Source: Heliocidaris erythrogramma (taxonomy: Eukaryota; Echinodermata; Echinoidea; Camarodonta; Echinometridae). From it: a stretch of DNA of 64,000 bases. Position numbers and translations under genes: made by a program. The notes beneath the pieces are model-generated. The model did no database searches, was not told the origin of the DNA, and worked only from the letters and a program-made list of their open reading frames with translations. Positions 46,870 to 57,299 of this stretch are shown here, in pieces. The first letter of the stretch is position 1; every line of letters begins with the position of its first letter. The stretch lies in assembly GCA_025617745.1 (NCBI GenBank), contig CM046861.1, positions 10,646,244 to 10,710,243 of the forward strand. Reading direction: 5' to 3'.

Positions 46870-47105
46870 TTTGAATGGAAGAGAAAGAGAGAGAGGGAGA
46901 AAAGGGGAAGAGATAGAGAGAGAGAGGGGGGGGGGGGGGAGAGAGTGTGTGAGAGAAAAAGAGGGAGAGAGAGAGAGAGAAACAAAAGTGATTGAGAGCC
47001 ATACTAAATCAAAAAGAGGTGAATAGAAGAGTGAGGGAAAGAGAGAAAGAGAGGAGGAGAGAGAGAAAGAGAGAGAGAAAGAGTGGGAGAGTGGGAGAGT
47101 GGAGA
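46870..47105. repeat. GA-rich microsatellite
   Basis: Long imperfect GAGA/GAAA tract with a G run at about 46927-46939. Related tracts occur at 60860-61080 beside the same flanking repeat. Confidence 0.9.
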
Positions 47106-47246
47106 AACAATAAAACCAAATATCTGAGAGGTAGATATAAAGGAATATTAAACAAACGATACAAGGGAAAATGTAAAAATTAATAAAAAAATCAATAATA
47201 TACGCTGTAATATCAATTTACAGTATTTTTTAGAATTTCAATTTTA

Positions 47247-47308
47247 ATGAATAATAATGGTTATTATGGGGACTTTAAAAGGTCCCCATGAGAATTATTA
47301 TTCATTAT
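47247..47308. repeat. short palindrome
   Basis: AATGAATAATAAT with GGGGAC and the inverse GTCCCC with ATTATTATTCATT form a hairpin with interrupted arms. Confidence 0.55.
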
Positions 47309-47374
47309 TGATGCATGTGACGTTTATGCTTCCCACATTGTGTATTTTCAAGTCGGTGGAAATCCGCTTCAGCA

Positions 47375-47480
47375 GTGACACCAGAACACAAGAGACACCA
47401 AGTACGACCCTCAAAGTACCGTCCCATATCTCTCCTGAGTTGTATCAGCAAGGTTATGGGAGTAGCAGAGAACATACAGA
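47375..47480 (+). mobile_element. LINE reverse-transcriptase fragment
   Basis: The frame reads VRPSKYRPISLLSCISKVMG, the well-known first reverse-transcriptase motif (NYRPISLLSxxSKxxE) of Jockey/CR1/I-type LINEs. Nothing recognisable lies on either side, so it is a short relic. Confidence 0.7.
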
Positions 47481-47557
47481 AGAACCTCTTTATAATCGAC
47501 TTGATTGTCATTATGATATTCCATATACTGCTGGATCCGCCTACCTATTTATTTTTT

Positions 47558-47697
47558 TCGGAATTACGAACCCTTTTTCATTTTCAGAATTACTAACCAT
47601 TTCCATTTTCGGAATAATGAACCTTCGGAATAACGGACCTTGCGGAACTCTGAACCTTTAGAAATACGAACCTTCGGAATGATCACCCTCCGAAAAA
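47558..47697. repeat. degenerate minisatellite
   Basis: About seven units of an 18-20 base word of the type TTCGGAATAACGAACC, with changing lengths. Confidence 0.75.
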
Positions 47698-48094
47698 AAT
47701 GACATGTAACCGAAAGATAATAGGCATTCATGATACTAGTACACACATTCCATTGTCCATTGCCATATTTCCAGTTTGTTTTGAACTTTTACCTTTTTTC
47801 TTGTTCTTTAAAGAAATAGGCCTATATATATATATTGGCTTCCAAACAGCGGGTCCCATCTGATAGGACATGTAGGGCAGAGTAGGATAATACACGTGTG
47901 TAGGATCATAGGGTTACATGTAGACCACATTCGTCATTTGGAACAAAGAACTATGCCCCTGTGGTCATTCCTTCAGCAAACCTATACGCATTCAATATTA
48001 TGTCTACATTTTACAAAATAGACCAGTTGCAAAATGTATTCAAATTACATGCATGCCTATGTGACAGTGGTACCATCAACATTATCGCCACAAT

Positions 48095-48480
48095 CATCAC
48101 CACCATCTTCTTCTTCTTCTTCCCCTCCTTCTTACTCTCCTACTTCTTCTTCAACTTCATCTTCTTCTTTTCCGTGTTCTTCTTCCTCCTTTTCTTCAAC
48201 TTCTTCTTCGTCACTTTCTTCTTCAACATGCTCAATATCATCATCACCATCTCATTGCTTAGTTTTGCCTTCACCAGCAACATCATCTGTGTCATCACCA
48301 TGACCACCACCATCATCATCAATGTCATCACCCACATCGATCAGCATCACTATCAATATCATCCTCGTCATCAGCACCACCATCTGCTTCATTCTAATCA
48401 TTATTATTACCATCATTATTATCATTATCATTATAACCATCACCATCATCATCATCATCATCATTATCATCATCACTGTG
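48095..48480. repeat. TTC- and CAT-type microsatellites
   Basis: A TTC-rich block passes into a (CAT)n/(ATT)n block. Open frames in all directions here are low-complexity artefacts. Confidence 0.9.
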
Positions 48481-48689
48481 CTGGCTCTAGGAGAGGGTCA
48501 AGAATGTCTATTGCACACTCGACAAAACAAAAATCTCATTGGAGGTGACTGCAGGATATATGCCATTATTAACGGGAATTAACATTCTGCTGTACATGTT
48601 TTTTACCTACATATTTTCTTCTCTATTGACAATGCAACATTTGACAGTCCATCTTACAAATGACAGATATGCCACGCCCATTTCTGCCA

Positions 48690-51450
48690 CACCCACTAAT
48701 TTAATAATTGACCCTCCTTCGCGGACTGGTATTCCTTCTATCCGAGAAATCATTGAGCCACCACTGTGTCATCATCATGAGCAAAGATCAGCAGGATTAA
48801 TGCCATAATTTTCCGCTTTTACCTTCCAGTTATATTTTCATCAGTACAAAAATTGGAATAAAGCCTGTTTAATTTTTCATCGTCAACTGCAGTTTAATTT
48901 CTGAGTATATTGATATGTACATGAAAAGTCACAATCAGTACGTACAGTGAATAGTAACCTGTTAACTAGTAAACTGTCTACTTTTTGTATACATTCCTTT
49001 TTAGAAACAACTGATAGAAGCAAATACAAGTATGATCAATAGCAGTTACATTTTGCACCTCGTTCTAATTACAGAATTTGTACAAACCACACTATTATGT
49101 ATATCATTATTTCGACCATCAATATTTTTTCAACTTCCTATCATAAACAAATCAATTTACTACATACATTCCTGGAATCAAATTAAGGGAAAAAAAACCT
49201 GAAGACAGTTAACCAACATGCCATACGACTTATTCAATGTCCTGAAATTTGAACAGCTTGTTTAATTTTGTAAAAACCGGATCTTTTTTTTACAACAATG
49301 TTGCGTTCACACAGGCCTTCATCGCCAGGAAAAAGTCATTCTTTTACTGACAAGTGAGATAAGATGCGCTGCGCAATCATAAACGCTGACTTGTATAATT
49401 ACATGTATTACGTTTGTACACACGAGTTTACTATATCATCTCCCAATAATATTAATCATAAATGTCAGTAAAAACTTTACAATTGCTATGTTTACAAATG
49501 ATTTGTCAAGGGGGTATGATGAACATAACTACGCACTATAGTTGTCGATACATGTATGTGGAGTCAGGTATTTGTTGTGACATGTATTTGACTGAAGATT
49601 ATTTAAGATTATTTGAAATCGTGAATTTCTTGCTTGTTCTCCTCCTTTCCCATTCCCCCAGTAGTATTATTACAAGTTTATATATATGCTTTCACAAATT
49701 GCAATAATTCCTACTTGTATACATGCATATTACAAAAATCACACTAACGTCCTACATAGCCATGACAGGTACACTTGCACCTTTTCAATATACACACAAT
49801 ATCACATTTACAATCAAACATACAAAATTATGAATAAGGTACGTAATGAACAGAAATGATATGAAGTATATTAAATATTTTCCCCCAAATAAGGTATTCC
49901 TTTGAAATTCGTTCATATTTGAATTACTAAACAGGACATCGGACATTCATAGGTTATGCGTTGTATTACGACACCGAAAAATAGAACGGAGAGTTTTGAA
50001 ATTGATTGAGCAATAAAAACCTAAGCGACATGAAGTTTCTTCCAGTAAGGTGAAAAGAAGCAGAAAAATTATGTATTTCATATTCAATAACTGCATTTTA
50101 ATTTCTGAGTATACTTATATGTAACTGTACAATTATAATAACAAGTTTCAAAATGTAGCGACCACTGTGTACAGTGAAAAGTAAACTAGTGAATTGTCTA
50201 CTTTTGAAAACTAGGTTCCTTATTTAGAAACAACTGACAGAAGAGTATACATGTATCATCAATAACAGTTACATTTTGCATCTCGTTCTAACTACGACAT
50301 TGGTACAAAAAACAGTATTTTGTACATGTACATCATTATTTCGATCATCAATATTTCCCACCTTCCGATGATAAACAAAGAAATTTACTTCATACATGTA
50401 TATTCAGTCCTGGAATCAAGAAAATTAAAAACATATCAAAAGCGTTAGCAAACATACCTGCTATTAAATGTCTTGAAATGTGAACAAATTGTTCCATTTT
50501 GTAAAACCAAAGTACATATGCGTAGTAGTGGTGAAACAGTAATTCTCAATTTTACAAGAATAATGTCACAATCAATGACCCTCATCGTCAGGAAATAGTA
50601 TAAATGCTGACTTATACAAAGAGATTGTATCAACTTGTTACACACGTGCATCTGTACTCACATTATAATATTTACAACGACAACATAAACAACCATACAC
50701 TAATATTCAAGTACAATTACATTATGAATTACATACTGCTTGAAGACAAAAGATATAACATCGACTCATTTTTTGAAGTACGATAGATAATTATTCCCAC
50801 CCCCCTCCAAACGAGGTTTCCCTTTGAAACTCGTTCATATCTGAATTACTATAGGAAATAGGACATTCATAAGTTATGACCTGTTTTACAACACCGAAAA
50901 TAGAACAGAGAGTTTTGAAATTGATTGACCAATAAAAAATATAAAAATAAGCAACATGAAGATTCTTCATGAAGGTCAGAAGAATCAGAAAAAATATGTA
51001 TTTTATATTCAATAACAGCGTTTTAATTTACGAGTATATTGATATGTAAATGTACTAAAAGTATTAAAACGCAGAGACCACTATGTACCGTGAAAAGTAA
51101 ACTAGTGACCTACTTTTGAAAAGTACATTCCTTCTTTACTTGACAATATAAGATGCGCTGCACTATCATAAATGCTGGCTTGTACAAAGAGTGTCAAGCT
51201 TAATTGTTGCACACGAGTTTACCACATCATATCCCAATAATATTAATCATAAATGTCAGTAACAAGTTTACAATTGCTATGTTATTTAGAAATGATTTGT
51301 GAAGGAGGTATCATGAATATATCTGCGCGCTCTAGTTGTTGATATGTGAACTCATGGTAGTTGTTTTTACATGTATTTGTTTGAAGATTATTTAAAAATT
51401 ATATGAAATAATGAATTTCCTGCTCGTTCTCATCAGTGTTTTTTCCATAC
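48690..51450. repeat. tandem, diverged copies of the TRIM 3'-flank module
   Basis: At least three units (about 48.69-49.97, 50.07-50.97 and 51.0-51.45 kb) share a set of words in the same order. These are TTTCTGAGTATATTGATATGTA-like, ACAGTGAAAAGTAAACTAGT, AAATGTCAGTAAAAACTTTA-like and TTTGAAATTCGTTCATATTTG-like stretches. The same module lies at 19850-21300 and 22235-22390. The region may be a decayed array of earlier gene copies of which only the 3' ends remain. Confidence 0.65.
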
Positions 51451-51588
51451 ATTTTTTCCACGGTAAAATCTTGTAGCTCCATGCTCGAGGTCATCATTAT
51501 GAGACGAAGATAACATCTCAATTAATTAGAATAAATGTGATGGAGCCCGTCTCACTTCGCGAACTGAAGAGAACATAATACTCACGGA

Positions 51589-54354
51589 TCAACTGGAGCA
51601 TTTGGGCATTTGAAATATATAGAATCTATCTGGGGTACAGAAAGCTATCTCTCCTGATTGAAACTGCTGAAGGTAGTACCAGTCTCTGTCAGGCTTCTCA
51701 ATCTTGTAATCAGATATGAGGGTCTTGAGACGCTTCAGCTTCCTGGTGTACTCATTAATCCTGACTAACCCTTTTTCGTGTCTAACAAAAGCAATCAATA
51801 CTGAATCACCATTTGTCACACCTGCGTATAGTGTTTCACCACTATCATTGGATTCTTTGTACTCTATTCTACCCTCTTTATCCATGTTATCTATGATTCC
51901 TATTGCACCCCTATACGGTTGAACGACCAACGAATCACCAAGGGTAGTGATTTGGATAGGTTCATAACCTTTGCATCGTATCTCCCTGATTGCCTTGCCA
52001 CCTGCTGTTGAGAATACCTGGATCATCTTGGCTTTCCTGTAGCCAACATAGATCTGATCATTACCGTCCACACTGAGCATACTGATTCCACCTTCATCAA
52101 AACTCAGAGTCTCAAACCCAACATCCAGCTGTTCCCATTCTGATGTGTACAATATCGTACTGTTATTTGTGTTAAGTACGACGTATCGACCATCAGAGAG
52201 GAATCCTACTTCACGGATCCGGACAGTATTGTTGATTGTCCGCTGTAGCTGACCATCAGCAGAGAAGATATTGAGTTCCCCAAACATAGATCCAACTGCC
52301 ATCATACCATCTAGTGTAGCAGCCATTGCAGTCATACTATTTTTCTTTGGAAGTTCTACATATCTAATTCCTTGATTTACGAACCATACTACCGGACTGT
52401 CTACCTGGCCAGCCATGGAGGCGATGGACAGGTTGAATATATAGAGCCTATCTGGGGTACAGAAAGCTATCTCTCCGGATGGAAACTCTTGGAGGTAGTA
52501 CCAGTCTTTGTCAGACTTCTTAAACTTGTGATCAGATATGAGGGTCGCGGTATGAGTCAGTTCGTTAGTATACTCTTCGATACTCATCAACCCCTCTTCA
52601 TGTCTAACGGAGGCAATTAGGACTGAATCATTTCTAGTGACACCAGTGTATAGGTAATTACCACTCGGTTTAGATGTGTTATGCTTAACAAAGCCTGTTT
52701 TATCGATAATGATTACAGTATCATCATCCTGTCTAACGATCAATAAATCACCATAGCTTTTGATTTGCGTAGGTACATATCTATTGCATGGTATCTTCCT
52801 GATTGGCTTCCCACCTGCTGGTAAGAATACATGGATCTCCATAGCTTTTCTGTAGCCGACATAGATCTGATCATCATTGTCTACAGTGAGGCTAATTCTC
52901 CCACTTTCATCAATACTCAGAGTGTCAAACCTTACCTCATTCTTCTTGTACTCTGGTGGGTACAGTGTTATGTTGTTTAAGTTATCAAGTACAACATACC
53001 GACCATCAGAGAGAAATCCTAGTCCTCTGATCCCAATATCCCTAAGGAGTGTACGCTGGAGCTGACCATCAGCGGAGTAGATATCGATCCCTTCACTCCA
53101 ATATCCCACCGCCATTCTACCATCTGGTGTAGGAATCATGACACTCATATTGCCTCCCTTTGGAAATTCAACGCCATATTTCAAATTATATTCTAACCGA
53201 TCCTGCGAGGAAAAGGAGCTAAAGGAAACAGCTAGGACGACAATGAAAACAGAGAGAAAGCTCATGATCAAAACACCCCTACCAATACTCAGCTTCCTAT
53301 ATTGATTATTCAGCGTAAATGTCAGTTGCTCTGCACGATCAGCTACATGACTAGCAAGCTTCTTCTGAGGATCATCCCTATCTAGTACATTCTTCAATTC
53401 ACCGCGCATTGAATCACTAATAGCAACAATATCACCTTCTAATGGAGCCTTCAAACTATCACTCGCCAACGTAATTGCACTCTCAATACGCGCAACCCAC
53501 CTCTCATCGGCATCTTTCATTTCCTTCAATCTCTGGCAAATTTCACCTTTCTCAGCTTCCGACTGCTGCTTAGAGACCGCTCTTCTCTCATTCGACTTAT
53601 TCGTAGATTCTTCATATTCATAGTTCATTTTCTCTTTTTCTCCGTCATTGTGATCGGTGACGCATTCTATCTGAGTTTCAACAAATGTGATGTGATTCTT
53701 GATGATCTTCAGTTTCGTCTTACCCCAGTTTAGTAAAGATTCGATTTCCGCCTTGATGGAAGCATTGTATTCTTCAGCATCTTGAACAATGTGACCCTTC
53801 TTCACATGGTAGTTCATGCATCTCCTACAGATGAGCTTCTTACAAGTAGTGCAAACATGTGTGCATACACATTTTTCCTCATCCGATTCGGGTACATGTT
53901 CTTGGCAGTAGACCTTCTTCTTTAGGACCACCTTGCCCTCTCTGATGTCATCGACGCTCGTCACTCTATGTTTCAGATTAAGTGGCAAATTGTTGTGCCG
54001 CTCAAGACATGCGTTGCACACGTTCTTACCACAATCGCGGCAGAAGTGTCCAGCTCTTGATTGCGTGTCACACATTTCACAGATCTGTCTACAATTTATA
54101 ATGTCATCAACGTGAGACTTGACAGGAATATTTGTATTCAGATTTTTTACACCGCCACCCTTAACGTCTGTTTTACTTTGACATATTAGACATAACAGCG
54201 AGTTTGCCTTAGTTTTTGAGGAGCATGCAAGCTGATTACCAAGACATTTCTGACAAAATGTATGCATACACGATAACTGCTTAGGATCATTCAGGAGATC
54301 TGAACAAACGGGGCACTGCAGGTTACGAGAAACTGTTTCTTCAAATGACGCCAT
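51589..54354 (-). CDS. TRIM-like E3 ligase with transmembrane segment and two propeller-like modules
   Basis: Intact single-exon gene of 921 residues. RING C3HC4 ligands are C14, C17, C29, H31, C34, C37, C55 and C58. B-box 1 (about 91-131, with HFCRDC and CNACLERH) and B-box 2 (about 147-190, with CQEH, CTTC and CRRC) follow, then a charged coiled coil with an extra loop (about 195-345). A hydrophobic stretch at 361-381 (VLIMSFLSVFIVVLAVSFSS) follows basic residues (RK, R359) and fits a type II signal-anchor. Two propeller-like modules (about 384-645 and 660-918) are similar to each other, each ending FCTPDRxYIF. They resemble NHL/WD-type blades but I cannot assign the family. About nine N-glycosylation sequons lie after the membrane segment, two before. 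It is the best candidate for a functional cluster member. Substrate, ligand and compartment are unknown. Confidence 0.85.
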   Translation of the reverse strand: MASFEETVSRNLQCPVCSDLLNDPKQLSCMHTFCQKCLGNQLACSSKTKANSLLCLICQSKTDVKGGGVKNLNTNIPVKSHVDDIINCRQICEMCDTQSRAGHFCRDCGKNVCNACLERHNNLPLNLKHRVTSVDDIREGKVVLKKKVYCQEHVPESDEEKCVCTHVCTTCKKLICRRCMNYHVKKGHIVQDAEEYNASIKAEIESLLNWGKTKLKIIKNHITFVETQIECVTDHNDGEKEKMNYEYEESTNKSNERRAVSKQQSEAEKGEICQRLKEMKDADERWVARIESAITLASDSLKAPLEGDIVAISDSMRGELKNVLDRDDPQKKLASHVADRAEQLTFTLNNQYRKLSIGRGVLIMSFLSVFIVVLAVSFSSFSSQDRLEYNLKYGVEFPKGGNMSVMIPTPDGRMAVGYWSEGIDIYSADGQLQRTLLRDIGIRGLGFLSDGRYVVLDNLNNITLYPPEYKKNEVRFDTLSIDESGRISLTVDNDDQIYVGYRKAMEIHVFLPAGGKPIRKIPCNRYVPTQIKSYGDLLIVRQDDDTVIIIDKTGFVKHNTSKPSGNYLYTGVTRNDSVLIASVRHEEGLMSIEEYTNELTHTATLISDHKFKKSDKDWYYLQEFPSGEIAFCTPDRLYIFNLSIASMAGQVDSPVVWFVNQGIRYVELPKKNSMTAMAATLDGMMAVGSMFGELNIFSADGQLQRTINNTVRIREVGFLSDGRYVVLNTNNSTILYTSEWEQLDVGFETLSFDEGGISMLSVDGNDQIYVGYRKAKMIQVFSTAGGKAIREIRCKGYEPIQITTLGDSLVVQPYRGAIGIIDNMDKEGRIEYKESNDSGETLYAGVTNGDSVLIAFVRHEKGLVRINEYTRKLKRLKTLISDYKIEKPDRDWYYLQQFQSGEIAFCTPDRFYIFQMPKCSS

Positions 54355-54514
54355 TTCAATACTATATATGAGATCACGAGAGACTAATTATTATCAAATC
54401 AATTATTGCAATAAAATTATCGTACCATTTTTCTGGATAAACAGATAAAGACTTTCCTCAATCTATTATCATATGTTTCGAGAACCTAAATTGTGGCTGC
54501 GTTGTGTGTAAGCG

Positions 54515-54785
54515 TACCCCTCCCCTCTGTTCCCGATGCGGGCTCGGGTTCAGGGGAAAACACTCCGTTCCTCGGACAAAACGTTAACTTGAGGCCCCGT
54601 GTGCAGGAGATTCACACCCTATGCACGTAAATACGCTACACTTCTCGCAAAGAGTAGGGTGTCAACCAGGTGTTTAGTGTGCCTGTAATACACAACTGGA
54701 AGTTGTAACAATGGAATACTGCAATAATCTTCAGAATTTAAGGAGGCAGTTGTTCACAAGGAAGCAGAAGAAGAAGAAGAATTTA
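54515..54785. mobile_element. probable SINE-like insertion with AAG tail
   Basis: This segment is absent from the corresponding 5' flanks at 27.7 and 35.3 kb. It has a CGTTCCTCGGACAAAACGTT-type body that I associate with invertebrate SINEs and ends in a (AAG)n run (54766-54780). No head or target duplication was fixed. Confidence 0.45.
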
Positions 54786-54789
54786 ATTT

Positions 54790-54925
54790 AAAGAAGCAGT
54801 TTACAGTTGTGTGCATTTACTGATTTTCACTATCGTCCTCTGTATTAAAGTCAAACAGGAGACTGCCTGAATAGACACGGAGGGTTGCTGTCCCATGGAT
54901 ACACCGGTGTATGTTCTCCCCTCCT
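54790..54925 (-). other. conserved 5' leader exon of the 54-kb TRIM-like gene with small upstream ORF
   Basis: Minus-strand acceptor TTCTTTTTTAATTTTAG ends at 54924. The leader contains an upstream ATG opening MGQQPSVSIQAVSC, as in the 35-kb gene. The leader is separated from the start codon by the SINE-like insertion. Confidence 0.5.
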
Positions 54926-55067
54926 AAAATTAAAAAAGAAAATATACATTCACAGGGGGAAAATGAGGAGAAATATGATCCATAGAATGCTGAATTATAA
55001 TACATGTAATTAGATTTCTAATGCGCATTTTTCTGATGCAAATGTCACTCAAGGCGCTGCAGTGTTG

Positions 55068-55374
55068 CAGGGGCGTCGATCCGTTTTCGGATTGGGGGTG
55101 GGGGAATAAAGGTATACAGTACCCTTCATGATATTTAACGCCTCTTAATTACCAGCTTTCCAAGGTTACATGAAGCAGGGAGAATATTCGTGCGGAGCTC
55201 GCAGGAAAATTGAAGTATGATCGTGTAATACCTTTCGTATTTCATTGTTTGGAAAGTTTCACTTCCCGAGTTTTTCATCATTTTTTAAATTTTATTTTAC
55301 GCATCTGGATTTATCGGAGGGGGCAAAACGATCTGTCTGGCCCCCATGCCCCTCCCCCAGGATCGGCGCCCCTG
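55068..55374. mobile_element. hAT-type MITE, family B
   Basis: Ends CAGGGGCGTCGATCCG and inverse of CGGATC-like GGATCGGCGCCCCTG. The 8-bp target duplication is CAGTGTTG (55060-55067) and CAGTATTG (55375-55382), 7 of 8. The paralogous site at 35607-35614 is empty and joins the same flanks (AAGGCGCT and GTTGTAAGAAAA). Confidence 0.85.
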
Positions 55375-55382
55375 CAGTATTG

Positions 55383-56545
55383 GTTGTAAGAAAACATAGT
55401 TTAATATAATGGTAAGTAATATAAGGACAGAATGATAGAGAAAGGGGGCAGGGTAAGCTAAAAGGAGAGGATCTGGCAACAGAAAAGATATGAGATTCAA
55501 GAAAAAAAATTAACCCTCAAAATACTGCAGGCATGATCCTGTTCAAGATCCCGGCTGCGGAGCAACCGATTGCCGCAAAATTTGCCCAAACTTTCAGAAT
55601 AAAGTCATGACAAGATCTCATTGTCGTTTCCTTTTGTTATTTGCTATTTTTGCTTATAGTGGTTATAATTTTAAAATTGTGTTGATAAGTAATCAAGAAA
55701 GCTCGTAATGAGTAGTGTGAAATTGTGTGAAATAGTTTTAATGAACCTATACAATAATTTTAAATACGAAATTTAGCAGTTTAGATAGGATCTTTCTTTT
55801 GTCTTGTTATTAGAGGATTATTGAATTAAACAGTTTGAGTAAGCAAAGTCACTTTTACCTATATACAGGGTATATATACGAAGTTGGATCATCCATGACA
55901 ACCTTGTATAAGCTGATCATTGGGATATCATAATATATAGTACTTTTTCCTATTAAAATTATTACAATTTTAATTTAAAAAATACTGACGTAGTTTCATT
56001 CGGTCTGATTATAGAAATGTCAATTTCTTTTAGTTCTTTTTACAAGATCTAATACGTGGCTCTAGATATGACAAACATACCATTCATGTAACTCACTTCA
56101 ATCATGTGATGGCATGCTATTGGCGAATGTCAACTAACCAAATCCAGGTGATTGTTCTATTTTCCATGTCAGTCGGACCTGGGAAATGGATAGCATAATA
56201 CATAATAATGCAGGAATAAAAATCTGCATCTCTACATAATGTTTGAGTTTACGGGCAAAATCGTATTATCAATGAAGTTAAATTCCTTCCATTGTTCGGC
56301 GCTGAAATGCGAAAAAAATAGTCCAGATTTTCCAAATCAGTGAACCAACTATCAATTATTTCTTCCCCCACAAACGTTTTTAATTAGAGTACAGGTACAG
56401 ACTCTATTTTGACACCAAAACACAATTCCATTGAGCTTCGAGTTGAAACTAGCCTAACTCTTTCCAGACTCTGTCTTTGTTAGGAGCATCTCTACTACAG
56501 TGTCTGTGGACTGTGCACAGTGTCCATTGTTTCACATAATATAAA
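55383..56545. other. upstream flank of the 54-kb TRIM-like gene, no gene seen
   Basis: 55383-55740 is similar to 35610-36000. Beyond that nothing recognisable. Confidence 0.55.
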
Positions 56546-57299
56546 GCCCGGCGCATACTGCACGATCTGACTACGATGCGATTTTGGGAAAAGTTGTTAT
56601 AACATTTGATATGAACCTTCAAACATGTAAAATCTTCGTGATCAAAGTTCCAAATAGTAGTATGAATACTAAAATTTAAATTCCGGGCTACTGCGAGCCC
56701 CCATGTAGGAATAAAAGCGAATTCAATTCCAAATCGTAGTAACGTCATACCAATCTTGCGATGGACTAAGATTAGTATTCGTATCATTATTCCGAACTTC
56801 AAATGAGATAATTTCACGTAAACGAAGAAGCTTGATGGGAGGAATTTTTAATTTGTAAACAAATTTTTAGGCATTTTACTCCCAGTGTTAAAGATCGTAT
56901 GCTCGATCTGTAATGAAAAACACAAGTCAGAAAAAATTGGAACCAGCGGGATTCGAACCTGTCATCTACTGCTTGCCGGGCAGCGACTTAACCACCAGGC
57001 TATTCTGGTTCACGGCCAAGTCACGATGAACTGGAATCAAATACCCAAGATCCTCTTCTTTCTGACTCATTAATATTCAAACGGTCCGCCGTAGACAATG
57101 GTTAGTAAACGAAGAAGCTTGATGGGAGGAATTTTTAATTTGTAAACAAATTTTTAGGCATTTTACTCCCAGTGTTAAAGATCGTATGCTCGATCTGTAA
57201 TGAAAAACACAAGTCAGAAAAAATTGGAACCAGCGGGATTGAGATAATTTCACTTTTTTAAACTTTCACATTTAATGCAAACTGCAATTTGTTCGAAAA
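56546..57299. mobile_element. terminal-inverted-repeat element family C copy 2, split by a SINE
   Basis: Reverse-orientation relative of 17935-18350. It starts GCCCGGCGCATACTGCACGA, is interrupted at 56818-57239, resumes and is truncated at about 57299 before reaching its second end. Confidence 0.7.
56818..57239 (-). mobile_element. tRNA-derived SINE, partial tandem dimer
   Basis: Flanked by a 14-bp exact direct repeat TGAGATAATTTCAC (56804-56817 and 57240-57253), the target duplication of LINE-type retroposition. The insert has one complete 287-bp unit plus a second truncated unit starting inside the B-box. The minus strand at 57010-56939 is tRNA-like: acceptor pairing AACCAG/CTGGTT, A-box-like TAGCCTGGTGG and B-box GGTTCGAATCC. 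Confidence 0.8.

Noticed and set aside
47961..48548. 195-codon frame with phenylalanine and histidine runs
   Set aside because: Produced by TTC and CAT microsatellites; no domain, and all other frames are open too.
56939..57010. tRNA gene on the minus strand
   Set aside because: Acceptor stem pairs, but T-arm pairing is poor, the base before the anticodon is C instead of T, and the unit is repeated within a SINE with target duplication.
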